DNA of 35,222 nucleotides from Leptolinea sp964424035 (GTDB taxonomy: Bacteria > Chloroflexota > Anaerolineae > Anaerolineales > Anaerolineaceae), in assembly GCA_964424035.1 (NCBI GenBank), contig CAYRHB010000021.1:1-35222 (forward strand). The letters are read 5' to 3'. Positions 15,484 to 23,743 of the stretch are shown here, one piece after another (position 1 is the stretch's first letter; each line of letters opens with the position of its first letter). The notes below the pieces were generated by a model that saw only the letters and a list, made by a program, of their open reading frames with translations, ran no database searches and was not told the origin of the DNA. Made by a program: the position numbers and the translations under genes.

Positions 15484-17517
15484 ATGAACAACATCCGAAA
15501 AATCATCCGACATCCTGCCGCATACCCTGTTCTTTTGCTACTGGTCATGATGGCTGCGTATGGCTACCAGATCAACCGCATGGGATTTTACTGGGATGAT
15601 TGGCCGATCGTTTTTCTGGCCAGTCTGAAAAACGTTCAGCATTTCTGGGAGTTTTATGCCTATGACCGGCCGCTTTCTGCCTGGTTGTATGTGCTCTTGA
15701 CCCCCATTCTGGGTATCCGGCCGGTTGCCTGGCAAATCTTCGCGATTCTGGCCCGTTGGGTGGGCTGTCTGGGTTTCCGGCAATTTTTCCGGTGTCTTTG
15801 GCCGGAAAGGGGTATGGAAGCCGGATTTGCAGCCATGTTACTGGCTGTCTATCCCGGTTTCACCCAGCAACCGGTTGCCATGACCTACAGTCTGTTCTGG
15901 GTTCTATACGCGCTGTTTATCTGGTCTCTGGTTGCCAGTTTGACTTCACTGATTGACAGGAAGCACAGGATTGGATTAACGGTGTTTGCCATACTGGCTT
16001 CTCTTCTGGAAGCCCTGTCCATGGAATATGTAATCGGTCTTGAATTAATGCGTCCGGTTTTCTTTTTCCTGGTACTTCTCAGGTTGGGTGTTCACTGGAG
16101 ACAGGCGATTAAGGATGCTCTGACCCGATGGATTCCGTATTTTCTCGTATTGTGTGTTTTTGTCTATTACCGTTTTGTATACTATCCACAGATTGATACC
16201 GATCCTGAAGCCAATACCCCCCTGTTATTAAAAGAAATCCTGATCAATCCGGGCTCGGGAATCCCGCATCTGTTCCAGAATATTGCGCAGGATATATCTC
16301 ACGCCCTGTTATTTGCCTGGGGAAAACCGGTTCAACCAACCGAAATAGATTTCACCCATACAACAACCCTGTTCGCTTACTTTTTGGGTCTGGCGGCTGC
16401 GGCTGTTGTGGTCTTTTTTCTAACCCGGGCAAACAGTTGGACAGAGGACAATTCGAAAGACCAGCAATTCCCATTGCAAAGTATCCTGCTGGGATTTACC
16501 GCCGTGATCATGGGCGGTCTGCCTGTATGGAGCACCAACCGGCAGATCATTGTCGGAATGTGGTCCGACCGGTTCTCGCTCGGCTTGATGTTCGGTGTGG
16601 CAATCCTGATTACCGGTCTAGCCGGGTGGTTTTCCCAGAAACCGGTACGAAGGGCTGTCTTTCTATCCATATTCCTGGCATTGGGTGTCGCATTCCAGGT
16701 TCAAAATACAGCGAAATACAGACTGAACTGGGATGCGCAAAAAGATTACTACAATCAGTTGGTATGGCGCGTGCCCGATATGCAGGCCGGGACTGCCATT
16801 CTGGGGAACAAGGTTCCCTTTGGTCTATCAGCCGAGTATTCGGCTGGTTTCGGCATTAACACAATTTACAAAATCCCAGGATCACAGATGGATCTGCCAT
16901 TCTGGTTTTACAGTGCCATCAGTGACCGGGGAGGTTCCATCCCCGATTATCTACCGGATATTCCACTAAACTTCGATTTACGCCAGTTGAAATACGAAGG
17001 CACTACATCCAACGGATTGGCGGTGTATTACAAATACGGCGAATCATGTCTGCGCGTAATGACACCGGCGGAAAAGAACTTCCCGAACCTTGAAGATAAT
17101 GAACGGGAATTGCTGGCTATATCACATGCGGATCGAATCTCCACTGGAACAAACGCACAATCGCTTCCTGAGGAAACATTCGGTGCAGAATTACCACACA
17201 ACTGGTGCTACTTCTTCCAAAAGGCGGAACTTGCCCGTTCTGAGGGGAACTGGAGCGACGTTCTGGATCAATACAGGCAGGCAGAAAACATGGGTCTGGC
17301 ACCCAGGAACGGAACGGAATATGTTCCGGTGATCGAAGCGCTGGCCAATACCGGTTTGTGGGATGAGGCGGTTGATTTGACCCGTCGGGGACTGGAATTG
17401 ACGGGGGCGGCGGATAATTATTTCTGCGACATCTGGGCAGGTTTGGGCGAACTGGAGGGAGGCGGTAAGCCTTCCCGACAGATAATGCAGGAAATCCAAT
17501 GTGGAGAAAATGGATAG
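15484..17517 (+). CDS. Polytopic membrane protein with GT-C-like N-terminus and TPR-like C-terminus
   Basis: This large membrane protein (677 aa from the chosen start) has no certain function. Roughly ten or more hydrophobic segments occupy about residues 10-435. An acidic FYWDDWPIVF motif follows the first one. Such a motif after TM1 is typical of GT-C glycosyltransferases that use lipid-linked sugars, so a glycosyltransferase role is possible. DRPLSAW and EYVIGLELMRP are other striking stretches. The C-terminal ~230 residues are soluble and end in two TPR-like helical repeats (AELARSEGNWSDVLDQYRQA and IEALANTGLWDEAVDLTRRG). The ATG at 15484 is preferred because a candidate -10 lies upstream of it. 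In-frame ATGs exist at 15382 and 15454. It precedes the nuo cluster but is separated from it by a likely terminator and promoter. Confidence 0.75.
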   Translation: MNNIRKIIRHPAAYPVLLLLVMMAAYGYQINRMGFYWDDWPIVFLASLKNVQHFWEFYAYDRPLSAWLYVLLTPILGIRPVAWQIFAILARWVGCLGFRQFFRCLWPERGMEAGFAAMLLAVYPGFTQQPVAMTYSLFWVLYALFIWSLVASLTSLIDRKHRIGLTVFAILASLLEALSMEYVIGLELMRPVFFFLVLLRLGVHWRQAIKDALTRWIPYFLVLCVFVYYRFVYYPQIDTDPEANTPLLLKEILINPGSGIPHLFQNIAQDISHALLFAWGKPVQPTEIDFTHTTTLFAYFLGLAAAAVVVFFLTRANSWTEDNSKDQQFPLQSILLGFTAVIMGGLPVWSTNRQIIVGMWSDRFSLGLMFGVAILITGLAGWFSQKPVRRAVFLSIFLALGVAFQVQNTAKYRLNWDAQKDYYNQLVWRVPDMQAGTAILGNKVPFGLSAEYSAGFGINTIYKIPGSQMDLPFWFYSAISDRGGSIPDYLPDIPLNFDLRQLKYEGTTSNGLAVYYKYGESCLRVMTPAEKNFPNLEDNERELLAISHADRISTGTNAQSLPEETFGAELPHNWCYFFQKAELARSEGNWSDVLDQYRQAENMGLAPRNGTEYVPVIEALANTGLWDEAVDLTRRGLELTGAADNYFCDIWAGLGELEGGGKPSRQIMQEIQCGENG

Positions 17518-17528
17518 ATTTAGACGCC

Positions 17529-17550
17529 CATCTTTGAGAAAAGATGTTTT
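17529..17550 (+). terminator. Possible weak terminator after the membrane-protein gene
   Basis: CATCTTT (17529-17535) pairs with AAAGATG (17540-17546) across a GAGA tetraloop and is followed directly by TTTT. The stem is AT-rich and only seven pairs long, so it may be weak. It lies 11 bases after the stop codon of the upstream gene. Confidence 0.4.
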
Positions 17551-17560
17551 ATGTTAGAAT
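17534..17560 (+). promoter_or_regulatory. Likely promoter of the complex I membrane-arm operon
   Basis: An extended -10 element TGTTAGAAT covers 17552-17560 (TG, one base, then TAGAAT). A TTGAGA at 17534-17539 could act as -35, but the spacer is a short 15 bases; an extended -10 may not need it. Transcription would start at about 17567, giving nuoA a leader of about 47 bases. Confidence 0.5.
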
Positions 17561-17613
17561 AAATTAAGAGATCCCGGATATATCCATTCAGAGAATAGAG
17601 ATAACCTTCGACC

Positions 17614-17970
17614 ATGGTCAACGATTGGATCTATATCGGCCTGTTCATATTAATATCCCTTTTCCTGCCGACAGCCGCGATCTTGATCGCGGGATTTTTG
17701 TCTCCCAAAAAACCGAATACATTGAAATCCACCACCTATGAATGTGGAATCGAAACTGTGGGTAATGCCTGGGTCCAATTCAAGGTGCAGTACTACATTT
17801 ATGCGCTTGTTTTCCTGGTGTTTGATGTTGAAACCGTATTTCTTTACCCCTGGGCTGTTGCCTACAAACAATTGCCCCTATTTGCCATTATTGAGGCTGT
17901 GATTTTTCTGGCAATCCTGGCGGGAGGGCTGTTGTACGCCTGGAAACGGGGAGCCCTGCAATGGGTTTGA
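17614..17970 (+). CDS. nuoA: NADH-quinone oxidoreductase subunit A
   Basis: NuoA (118 aa) is a three-helix membrane subunit of complex I that borders the quinone cavity at the junction with the peripheral arm. The loop between TM1 and TM2 carries TTYECGIETVGNAWVQF, with the conserved YECG. TM2 contains VFLVFDVETVFLYPW with its conserved acidic residues. It is the first gene of the membrane-arm cluster. nuoB, which normally follows, is absent, and nuoH comes next after 25 bases. Confidence 0.96.
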   Translation: MVNDWIYIGLFILISLFLPTAAILIAGFLSPKKPNTLKSTTYECGIETVGNAWVQFKVQYYIYALVFLVFDVETVFLYPWAVAYKQLPLFAIIEAVIFLAILAGGLLYAWKRGALQWV

Positions 17971-17995
17971 TCCATCCGGTTGACGGGGGTAGAGC

Positions 17996-19207
17996 GTGAC
18001 CTTCTGGACAGATCCTGTTGGATTGATCGATGCCTGGCTTTATGGCTTGCTCGTCGGATGGGGGTTTCCGGCGGAAGTCTCGCGCATCCTGCTCTATATC
18101 CTGGGTGGATTCACACTGGCGACCGGAGCCATGGTTTTCACTGTTTTTCTCATCTGGCTGGAGCGAAAACTGATTGGCCGGTTTCAAGACCGGTTTGGAC
18201 CAAACCGGGTGGGACCTTTCGGAATCTTCCAGACGATTGCGGATATGATAAAGATCTTCACAAAAGAATTTATCACTCCCGATGGGGCTGACCGCATCCC
18301 CTATAACCTTGCTCCTGTACTGGCGGTTGCGGGCGTGCTTTTCGTGTATGCTGTTCTGCCGTTCGGGATCAACTTCCTCGGTGTGAACCTGGATATGGGC
18401 GTGTTGTACGTTGTCGCCGCCGGGACCATCGGTGAATTGGGCATTATCCTGGCCGGATGGGGATCGAATAATAAATACGCCCTGTTGGGGGCTTTCCGTG
18501 CCATCGGACAGATGATCTCGTATGAAGTACCCATGCTTCTGGCGCTTCTGATCCCGGTGATGTTATCAGGTTCCATGGGACTAAATACGATCGTTCAATC
18601 ACAAGATCTGTGGTTCATTCTATATGCTCCACTGGCAGGGTTTGTCTATTTTATTTCCCTGGTAGCTGAAAACGCGAGGGCGCCATTTGACCTGGTGGAA
18701 GCAGATTCAGAACTGGTTGCCGGTTTCAATATTGAGTATTCCGGGTTGAAGTTTGGCATGTTCTATGTGGCAGAATTCCTTCACGCCTTCACAAATTCTG
18801 TTCTGTTCGCGGTATTGTTTCTGGGTGGATGGCAGGGTCCGGGCGCGGAGACGTATCCGTGGTTGGGGTTGCTGTATACCCTGTTAAAGACGACGGTGGT
18901 TTTCTTTGCCATCCTGACTTTGCGCGCGGGATTACCCCGATTTCGGATTGATCAGGTGATGGATATCAACTGGAAATTGTTGACTCCGCTTTCTCTCGCT
19001 GTTCTGGCAGTCACCGCCGTCGTGGATAAATCATTGGTACAAAGTTCAACGACCGGACGGATACTCGGTTTACTGGCCGCAAACCTGGTTTTGTTGTTGG
19101 TCACCCTGCGTTTTCTTCGAAATTACGCTCAAAAAAAGCGGAGGCCGCTGGTTGTGCCAACCGCATCAACTGTGCTGCCTGATAGGATCGATGAGGTGTT
19201 GTCATGA
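17996..19207 (+). CDS. nuoH: NADH-quinone oxidoreductase subunit H
   Basis: NuoH (403 aa) forms the heel of complex I: it encloses much of the quinone tunnel and the E-channel. The signature ERKLIGRFQDRFGPNRVGP after TM1-2 and the acidic loop LVAENARAPFDLVEADSELV are intact. The second carries the Glu/Asp cluster thought to pass the redox signal on to the pumps. AGLPRFRIDQVMDINWK precedes the last standard helix. The protein is about 75 residues longer than E. coli NuoH. The extra C-terminus adds one more hydrophobic helix (LLAANLVLLLVTLRFL) and a short charged tail. The start is GTG with a poor ribosome binding site. The stop overlaps nuoJ (ATGA). Confidence 0.97.
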   Translation: MTFWTDPVGLIDAWLYGLLVGWGFPAEVSRILLYILGGFTLATGAMVFTVFLIWLERKLIGRFQDRFGPNRVGPFGIFQTIADMIKIFTKEFITPDGADRIPYNLAPVLAVAGVLFVYAVLPFGINFLGVNLDMGVLYVVAAGTIGELGIILAGWGSNNKYALLGAFRAIGQMISYEVPMLLALLIPVMLSGSMGLNTIVQSQDLWFILYAPLAGFVYFISLVAENARAPFDLVEADSELVAGFNIEYSGLKFGMFYVAEFLHAFTNSVLFAVLFLGGWQGPGAETYPWLGLLYTLLKTTVVFFAILTLRAGLPRFRIDQVMDINWKLLTPLSLAVLAVTAVVDKSLVQSSTTGRILGLLAANLVLLLVTLRFLRNYAQKKRRPLVVPTASTVLPDRIDEVLS

Positions 19208-19722
19208 CGGCCGCCCAGGTGGTTTTTATTGTGGCTGCGGCGATAACGCTTGTATCCGCTTTGATGGTTGTCACATTGCGGCGTGTGATGCAATCCGCAC
19301 TCGCGCTCATCCTGGCATTAATGGGAGTGGCGGTTATTTTCGCTCTGCTTGGGAGTGGTTTTTTCGCAATGACCCAGGTTATTGTCTATATTGGCGCGAT
19401 TTCCATCCTGATCATTTTCACAGTCATGTTAACCCAGCGTGCCATGGAACCGGATGACAGCCAGATGAACCGGGGAGCCGTGTTTGCAGCAATCGCTATG
19501 ACGCTGCTTCTGGTTGGAGTGGTATTTGTCGTCTCTGCCTGGAGTGCTTTCCAGACCTTGCCGGTTGATCTTCCAGCCGACAGCGGTGATATAGCCACAC
19601 TGGGAATGCAACTGACCGATCCCCGGGGCTTCGCACTACCTTTTGAAGCGGTTTCTGTATTACTGGCAGCCGCCCTTGTGGGGGCAATATTCATTGCCCG
19701 TGACCAGAGGAAGGATGACTAA
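19204..19722 (+). CDS. nuoJ: NADH-quinone oxidoreductase subunit J
   Basis: NuoJ (172 aa) is a membrane subunit between NuoH and the pumps. Its TM3 helix (here around FAMTQVIVYIGAISILIIF) is the one that changes shape between open and closed states. Five hydrophobic helices are visible. Helix 2 region RRVMQSALALI and the C-terminal FEAVSVLLAAALVGAIFIAR are typical. It overlaps nuoH by four bases, and nuoK follows three bases after the stop. Confidence 0.95.
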   Translation: MTAAQVVFIVAAAITLVSALMVVTLRRVMQSALALILALMGVAVIFALLGSGFFAMTQVIVYIGAISILIIFTVMLTQRAMEPDDSQMNRGAVFAAIAMTLLLVGVVFVVSAWSAFQTLPVDLPADSGDIATLGMQLTDPRGFALPFEAVSVLLAAALVGAIFIARDQRKDD

Positions 19723-19725
19723 TTT

Positions 19726-20034
19726 ATGATCCCTCTTTCCTGGATACTGATTTTCTCGTTGATACTCTTCTTTATCGGCCTATTTGGCGCAGTCGCGCGG
19801 AAAAATTCCATCAGCATCCTCATGGGGATTGAGCTCATGTTGAATGCTGTGAATATTAACCTGCTGGCATTCTGGCGGTACCTGTATTTTGCCCGTATTG
19901 ACGGGTTTGTATTTATCGCCGTGGTCTTCGCTGTTGCGGCTGCCGAGACGGCGGTAGGTTTGGCATTGGTTATTTCCGCGTACCGGAACAAGCGGACTGT
20001 GGTTGCGGATGATTTTGACATGATGAAGGGATAG
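19726..20034 (+). CDS. nuoK: NADH-quinone oxidoreductase subunit K
   Basis: NuoK (102 aa) is a three-helix, MrpC-like subunit that carries part of the proton path along the membrane arm. The two conserved buried glutamates are visible, one in ILMGIELMLNAVNINLLAF and one in VAAAETAVGLALVI. Length is normal. It lies between nuoJ and nuoL, 12 bases before the latter. Confidence 0.97.
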   Translation: MIPLSWILIFSLILFFIGLFGAVARKNSISILMGIELMLNAVNINLLAFWRYLYFARIDGFVFIAVVFAVAAAETAVGLALVISAYRNKRTVVADDFDMMKG

Positions 20035-20046
20035 AACAACCAGACC

Positions 20047-22227
20047 ATGTCGACTGAATCCCTCATCTGGCTCCTGCCGCTGCCACCCCTGATAGCTTTT
20101 GCCTTCATCGTATTGGGTGTAAATCGCTCACGCGGGATGAGCCACACCCTGGCTGTGCTGGGTGCGGGTTTATCTTTCGTGGGGAGTATGTACGTAATTC
20201 TGCGCTCGATTCAGGCAGGCAATCTCGCCATGTTCCCGCTCACTTCAACAATCAACTGGCTGCCGGTTGGTGTGGATGGGTTGCGTATTGGTGTTCAAAT
20301 GGACCCGTTGAGCGTGGTCACATTATTCTTCGTAGCCTGGACGATCCTGTGCATCATGATCTACAGTATCGGTTACCAGAATTACGGCTCTCCAGTGGGA
20401 GTCCACGATCAGGCCGGACTGCCCCCTCACGGTGCGCTTGATACCTCGGATGATGGAAAAGTCATCCATATCCTGTCGGTTGAACCGATGTACGCGCGTT
20501 TCTTTGCCCTTCTCAGTTTATTTGCCTTTGCCATGTATGTGCTGGTTATCAGTGACAACCTGCTCACACTGTATATCGGCTGGGAGATCATGGGGTTGTG
20601 TTCCTACCTGCTCATCGGATTCTGGTATGCCAGACCGTCGGCACGGGATGCTGCATTGAAGGCGTTCCTGACCACCCGGGTGGGCGATGTCTTTATGCTT
20701 CTCGGGTTGGCTGCGCTTTACACATCGACAGGTTCATTGAGTTACAGTGTGATCTTTGATCCCATGGTTGTTGAACGACTGGCTACCGTACCCACCGGTA
20801 TTCTGGGTCTGTCACTGGCTGGATTGAGCGGTCTGCTTTTGTTCATTGGAACAGTCGGCAAATCCGCGCAGTTCCCCCTGCATATCTGGCTTCCGGATGC
20901 CATGGAGGGACCAACACCTGTCTCCGCGATGATCCATGCCGCCACCATGGTTTCTGCCGGCGTCTATCTGGCGGCGAGGGCGTTTCCACTTCTCTCTGCC
21001 GGTTGGCAGCCGGGGCATCCTCTGACCACGCCCATGCTCATCATGGCATCCATCGGAACGATCACGGCCTTTTTTGCTTCAACAATTGCGATAGCCCAGA
21101 ATGATATCAAGCGGGTACTGGCATATTCCACCATTTCCCAACTGGGATTTATGGTGGCAGCTTTGGGTATCGGGTCATTTGTTGGTGCGGTTTTCCACCT
21201 GGTAACACATGCATTCTTTAAAGCACTTTTATTCCTGGGTTCGGGGTCTGTCATTCATGGTATGGAGGCAGGTGCTTTGTCTGAAGAAGACCACGTTGAT
21301 GTGCAGGATATGCTCAATATGGGTGGATTGCGCAAAAAAATGCCTGCCACTTTCTGGACCTTCCTGCTTGGTGGTCTTTCATTGGCAGGTTTCCCGCTGG
21401 TAACAGCCGGATTCTGGTCAAAAGACGAAATTTTATCCGGTGCGTTTACGGGCAGCCATTGGCTGATCTTTTCGATGCTTGCTGTATCCGCATTGATCAC
21501 GGCTTTCTATACCGGCCGCCTGATCACGCTCACCTTCCTGGGCGAACCGCGCAGTGATGCGGCAGTAAACGCGCATGAAGCCGGTAAAGTGATGACATAC
21601 CCGCTCATCGTGCTGTCCATCTTTGCGGTTGCAGCCGGTTGGTCCGGGATTCCCGCGGAATTCCCCCTGATTGGAAAGGCGGAAGCCGGATGGTTCCTTT
21701 CGTTCATCTCGGGGATGGTACCGCACGAAGTGCATATGACAGAAAGCCATTCAGCCATCCCTTTGGTTGTCTCACTGGTTGTTTCCCTCGGTGGACTATT
21801 TCTGGGTTGGCGTGTTTATGCTTCATACAAAGCCGGTCAGTCTGACCCCCTGGCCAATGTCCTGGGACCGTTACATTCCCTGCTAAAGAACAAGTATTAC
21901 ATGGATGAACTGTATTCCGCGCTTTGCATCCGTCCAGCGGTCTGGATCGCCGAAGTATTCACATCGAAATGGATGGATGGGAAAGCCATTGATGGCATTC
22001 TGCACGGAATTGGCGCGCTGACTCCGGCATTCGGCGATCTGTTGCGAAATGGGTTTGACAAACCAGTTATCAGCGATGGCGGGGATGCCATGGGAAACCG
22101 GCTGATCGATTTTGGACAATGGCTGCGGCGTTTCCAAAGTGGAAGGGTGCAGCAGTATATGCTGTATACCGTGTGGATCATCATTATTTCGGGTATGGTC
22201 GTGTTTTACCTGATGGGAAGAGGGTAA
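20047..22227 (+). CDS. nuoL: NADH-quinone oxidoreductase subunit L with extended lateral helix
   Basis: NuoL (726 aa) is the distal antiporter-like proton pump, and its long lateral helix braces the membrane arm. Pump residues are intact: TM5 Glu180 (IGWEIMGLCSYLLIGFW), TM7 Lys272 (GTVGKSAQFPLHIWLPDAMEG) and FWSKDEIL further on. It is over 100 residues longer than E. coli NuoL. About 32 extra residues lie in a loop at 112-150. About 27 extra lie in the C-terminal region between IDG (648) and QSGRVQQY (697), where the lateral helix runs; ordinary NuoL has about 22 residues between these points. A longer brace fits the second NuoM encoded nearby. Confidence 0.96.
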   Translation: MSTESLIWLLPLPPLIAFAFIVLGVNRSRGMSHTLAVLGAGLSFVGSMYVILRSIQAGNLAMFPLTSTINWLPVGVDGLRIGVQMDPLSVVTLFFVAWTILCIMIYSIGYQNYGSPVGVHDQAGLPPHGALDTSDDGKVIHILSVEPMYARFFALLSLFAFAMYVLVISDNLLTLYIGWEIMGLCSYLLIGFWYARPSARDAALKAFLTTRVGDVFMLLGLAALYTSTGSLSYSVIFDPMVVERLATVPTGILGLSLAGLSGLLLFIGTVGKSAQFPLHIWLPDAMEGPTPVSAMIHAATMVSAGVYLAARAFPLLSAGWQPGHPLTTPMLIMASIGTITAFFASTIAIAQNDIKRVLAYSTISQLGFMVAALGIGSFVGAVFHLVTHAFFKALLFLGSGSVIHGMEAGALSEEDHVDVQDMLNMGGLRKKMPATFWTFLLGGLSLAGFPLVTAGFWSKDEILSGAFTGSHWLIFSMLAVSALITAFYTGRLITLTFLGEPRSDAAVNAHEAGKVMTYPLIVLSIFAVAAGWSGIPAEFPLIGKAEAGWFLSFISGMVPHEVHMTESHSAIPLVVSLVVSLGGLFLGWRVYASYKAGQSDPLANVLGPLHSLLKNKYYMDELYSALCIRPAVWIAEVFTSKWMDGKAIDGILHGIGALTPAFGDLLRNGFDKPVISDGGDAMGNRLIDFGQWLRRFQSGRVQQYMLYTVWIIIISGMVVFYLMGRG

Positions 22228-22231
22228 CCGG

Positions 22232-23734
22232 ATGTTGGCCCATGTTCTCTCGCTGATCCTGTTCCTTCCGGCCGCTGCCGCCCTGGTCATGTTGCTGCTT
22301 CCGGCAAACAAACCCCGCTTGCTGCGGTTATTCGCTTTCCTGGCATCACTCATCCCGTTGATCTTCACCATCATTGTCTGGTTCCGCCTGGATCCTGCCA
22401 TGCAGGGTTTCCAATTTGTAGAAAACACACCCTGGTATCCGGCTATTGGATCCGCATACCACCTGGGTATTGACGGTCTGTCTTTGCCAATGGTGTTGCT
22501 GACAACCCTGTTGACCCCATTGGCTATCCTGGCATCCAGCTCCATCAAACAACACCCGAAGAGCTTCCTGATGTTGTTTCTATTCCTCGAGACCGGCATG
22601 CTGGGTGTTTTCCTGACATTGGACCTGTTGCTGTTTTTTATGTTCTGGGAGATCGGGCTGATCCCCATGTATTTCATCATCAACCAGTGGGGTGGGGAAA
22701 AGCGTAATTATGCTTCATTGAAATTCATCCTGTACACCATGGCCGGGTCGCTCGGATTATTGTTGGCTATTCAGATGATGGGTGTTGTTGCAGGTACCTA
22801 TGATCTGGTGAAGCTCACATCCAACTGGCCTGATCTGACGCCGCTTCCGTTGCTGGGCTTGAATACTTCAACCATTAAAGCCATTACCTTCTGGGCTTTT
22901 GTTATTGCGTTTGCCATTAAGGTCCCGGTATGGCCATTCCATACCTGGCTTCCAGACGCGCATACGGAAGCGCCCACACCCGGATCAATGATCCTGGCCG
23001 GTGTGTTGTTAAAACTTGGTGGTTATGGCTTCCTGCGTTTGGTACTGCCCTTATTCCCGCAGGAATCGCATCAGTTTGCCGGTTGGCTGGCCATGCTTGC
23101 CGCAGCCTCGATCATATTTGGGGCGCTGGGAGCTTTCGGACAGCATGATTTCAAACGCCTGGTGGCGTATTCTTCTGTAAATCATATGGGTTTCGTTGTT
23201 CTGGGATTGGCTGCCGCGGCGTGGGCATCCGGGACGCCACATTCGGTAATTGCGGTCAATGGCGCCGTTTTGCAGATGTTTAATCATGGACTTTCTGCGG
23301 CCGGAATGTTCTTCCTGGTCGGTATGCTTTATGAGCGTGCCCATACCCGTGATCTGCAGGAATTCGGTGGTTTATTTGCCATTCTGCCCATCTTTGGCGG
23401 TGTATTGATTTTTACTGCCATGGGATCGTTGGGATTGCCGGGAATGGGCGGGTTTGTATCCGAGTTCCTTGTCGTTCGGGGAGCCTGGGCTGTTTTCCCA
23501 TTGGCTACTGCGATCAGCATGATCGGTTTATTCTTCACTGGCGCTTATATATTCAAAGCCCTGAAAATGGTCCTGCATGGACCGTTGAACAGGGTATGGG
23601 TCGGGAAACTGACGGATATACGATTGGACGAAATGCTGGTAATTGTTCCATTAATGGCGTTGATGCTGGCAACCGGTATCTGGCCGGCCTGGATATTGGA
23701 AATGATCAACAAAATGGCGATGGCCATATTCTAG
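22232..23734 (+). CDS. nuoM: NADH-quinone oxidoreductase subunit M, canonical copy
   Basis: This 500-residue NuoM is an antiporter-like proton pump of the membrane arm. All key residues are present: TM5 Glu140 (FMFWEIGLIPMYFIINQWGG), TM7 Lys230 (FAIKVPVWPFHTWLPDAHTE), TM8 Lys in AGVLLKLGGYGFLR, and TM12 Glu in GLPGMGGFVSEFLVV. Fourteen hydrophobic helices are expected, and the pattern fits. It starts five bases after nuoL and is followed, ten bases after its stop, by a second, clearly divergent nuoM. Confidence 0.97.
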   Translation: MLAHVLSLILFLPAAAALVMLLLPANKPRLLRLFAFLASLIPLIFTIIVWFRLDPAMQGFQFVENTPWYPAIGSAYHLGIDGLSLPMVLLTTLLTPLAILASSSIKQHPKSFLMLFLFLETGMLGVFLTLDLLLFFMFWEIGLIPMYFIINQWGGEKRNYASLKFILYTMAGSLGLLLAIQMMGVVAGTYDLVKLTSNWPDLTPLPLLGLNTSTIKAITFWAFVIAFAIKVPVWPFHTWLPDAHTEAPTPGSMILAGVLLKLGGYGFLRLVLPLFPQESHQFAGWLAMLAAASIIFGALGAFGQHDFKRLVAYSSVNHMGFVVLGLAAAAWASGTPHSVIAVNGAVLQMFNHGLSAAGMFFLVGMLYERAHTRDLQEFGGLFAILPIFGGVLIFTAMGSLGLPGMGGFVSEFLVVRGAWAVFPLATAISMIGLFFTGAYIFKALKMVLHGPLNRVWVGKLTDIRLDEMLVIVPLMALMLATGIWPAWILEMINKMAMAIF

Positions 23735-23743
23735 CGAGGGACG

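Noticed and set aside
21883..22683. 266-codon minus-strand open frame
   Set aside because: Antisense to the nuoL/nuoM junction, with a composition typical of reverse-strand shadow frames.
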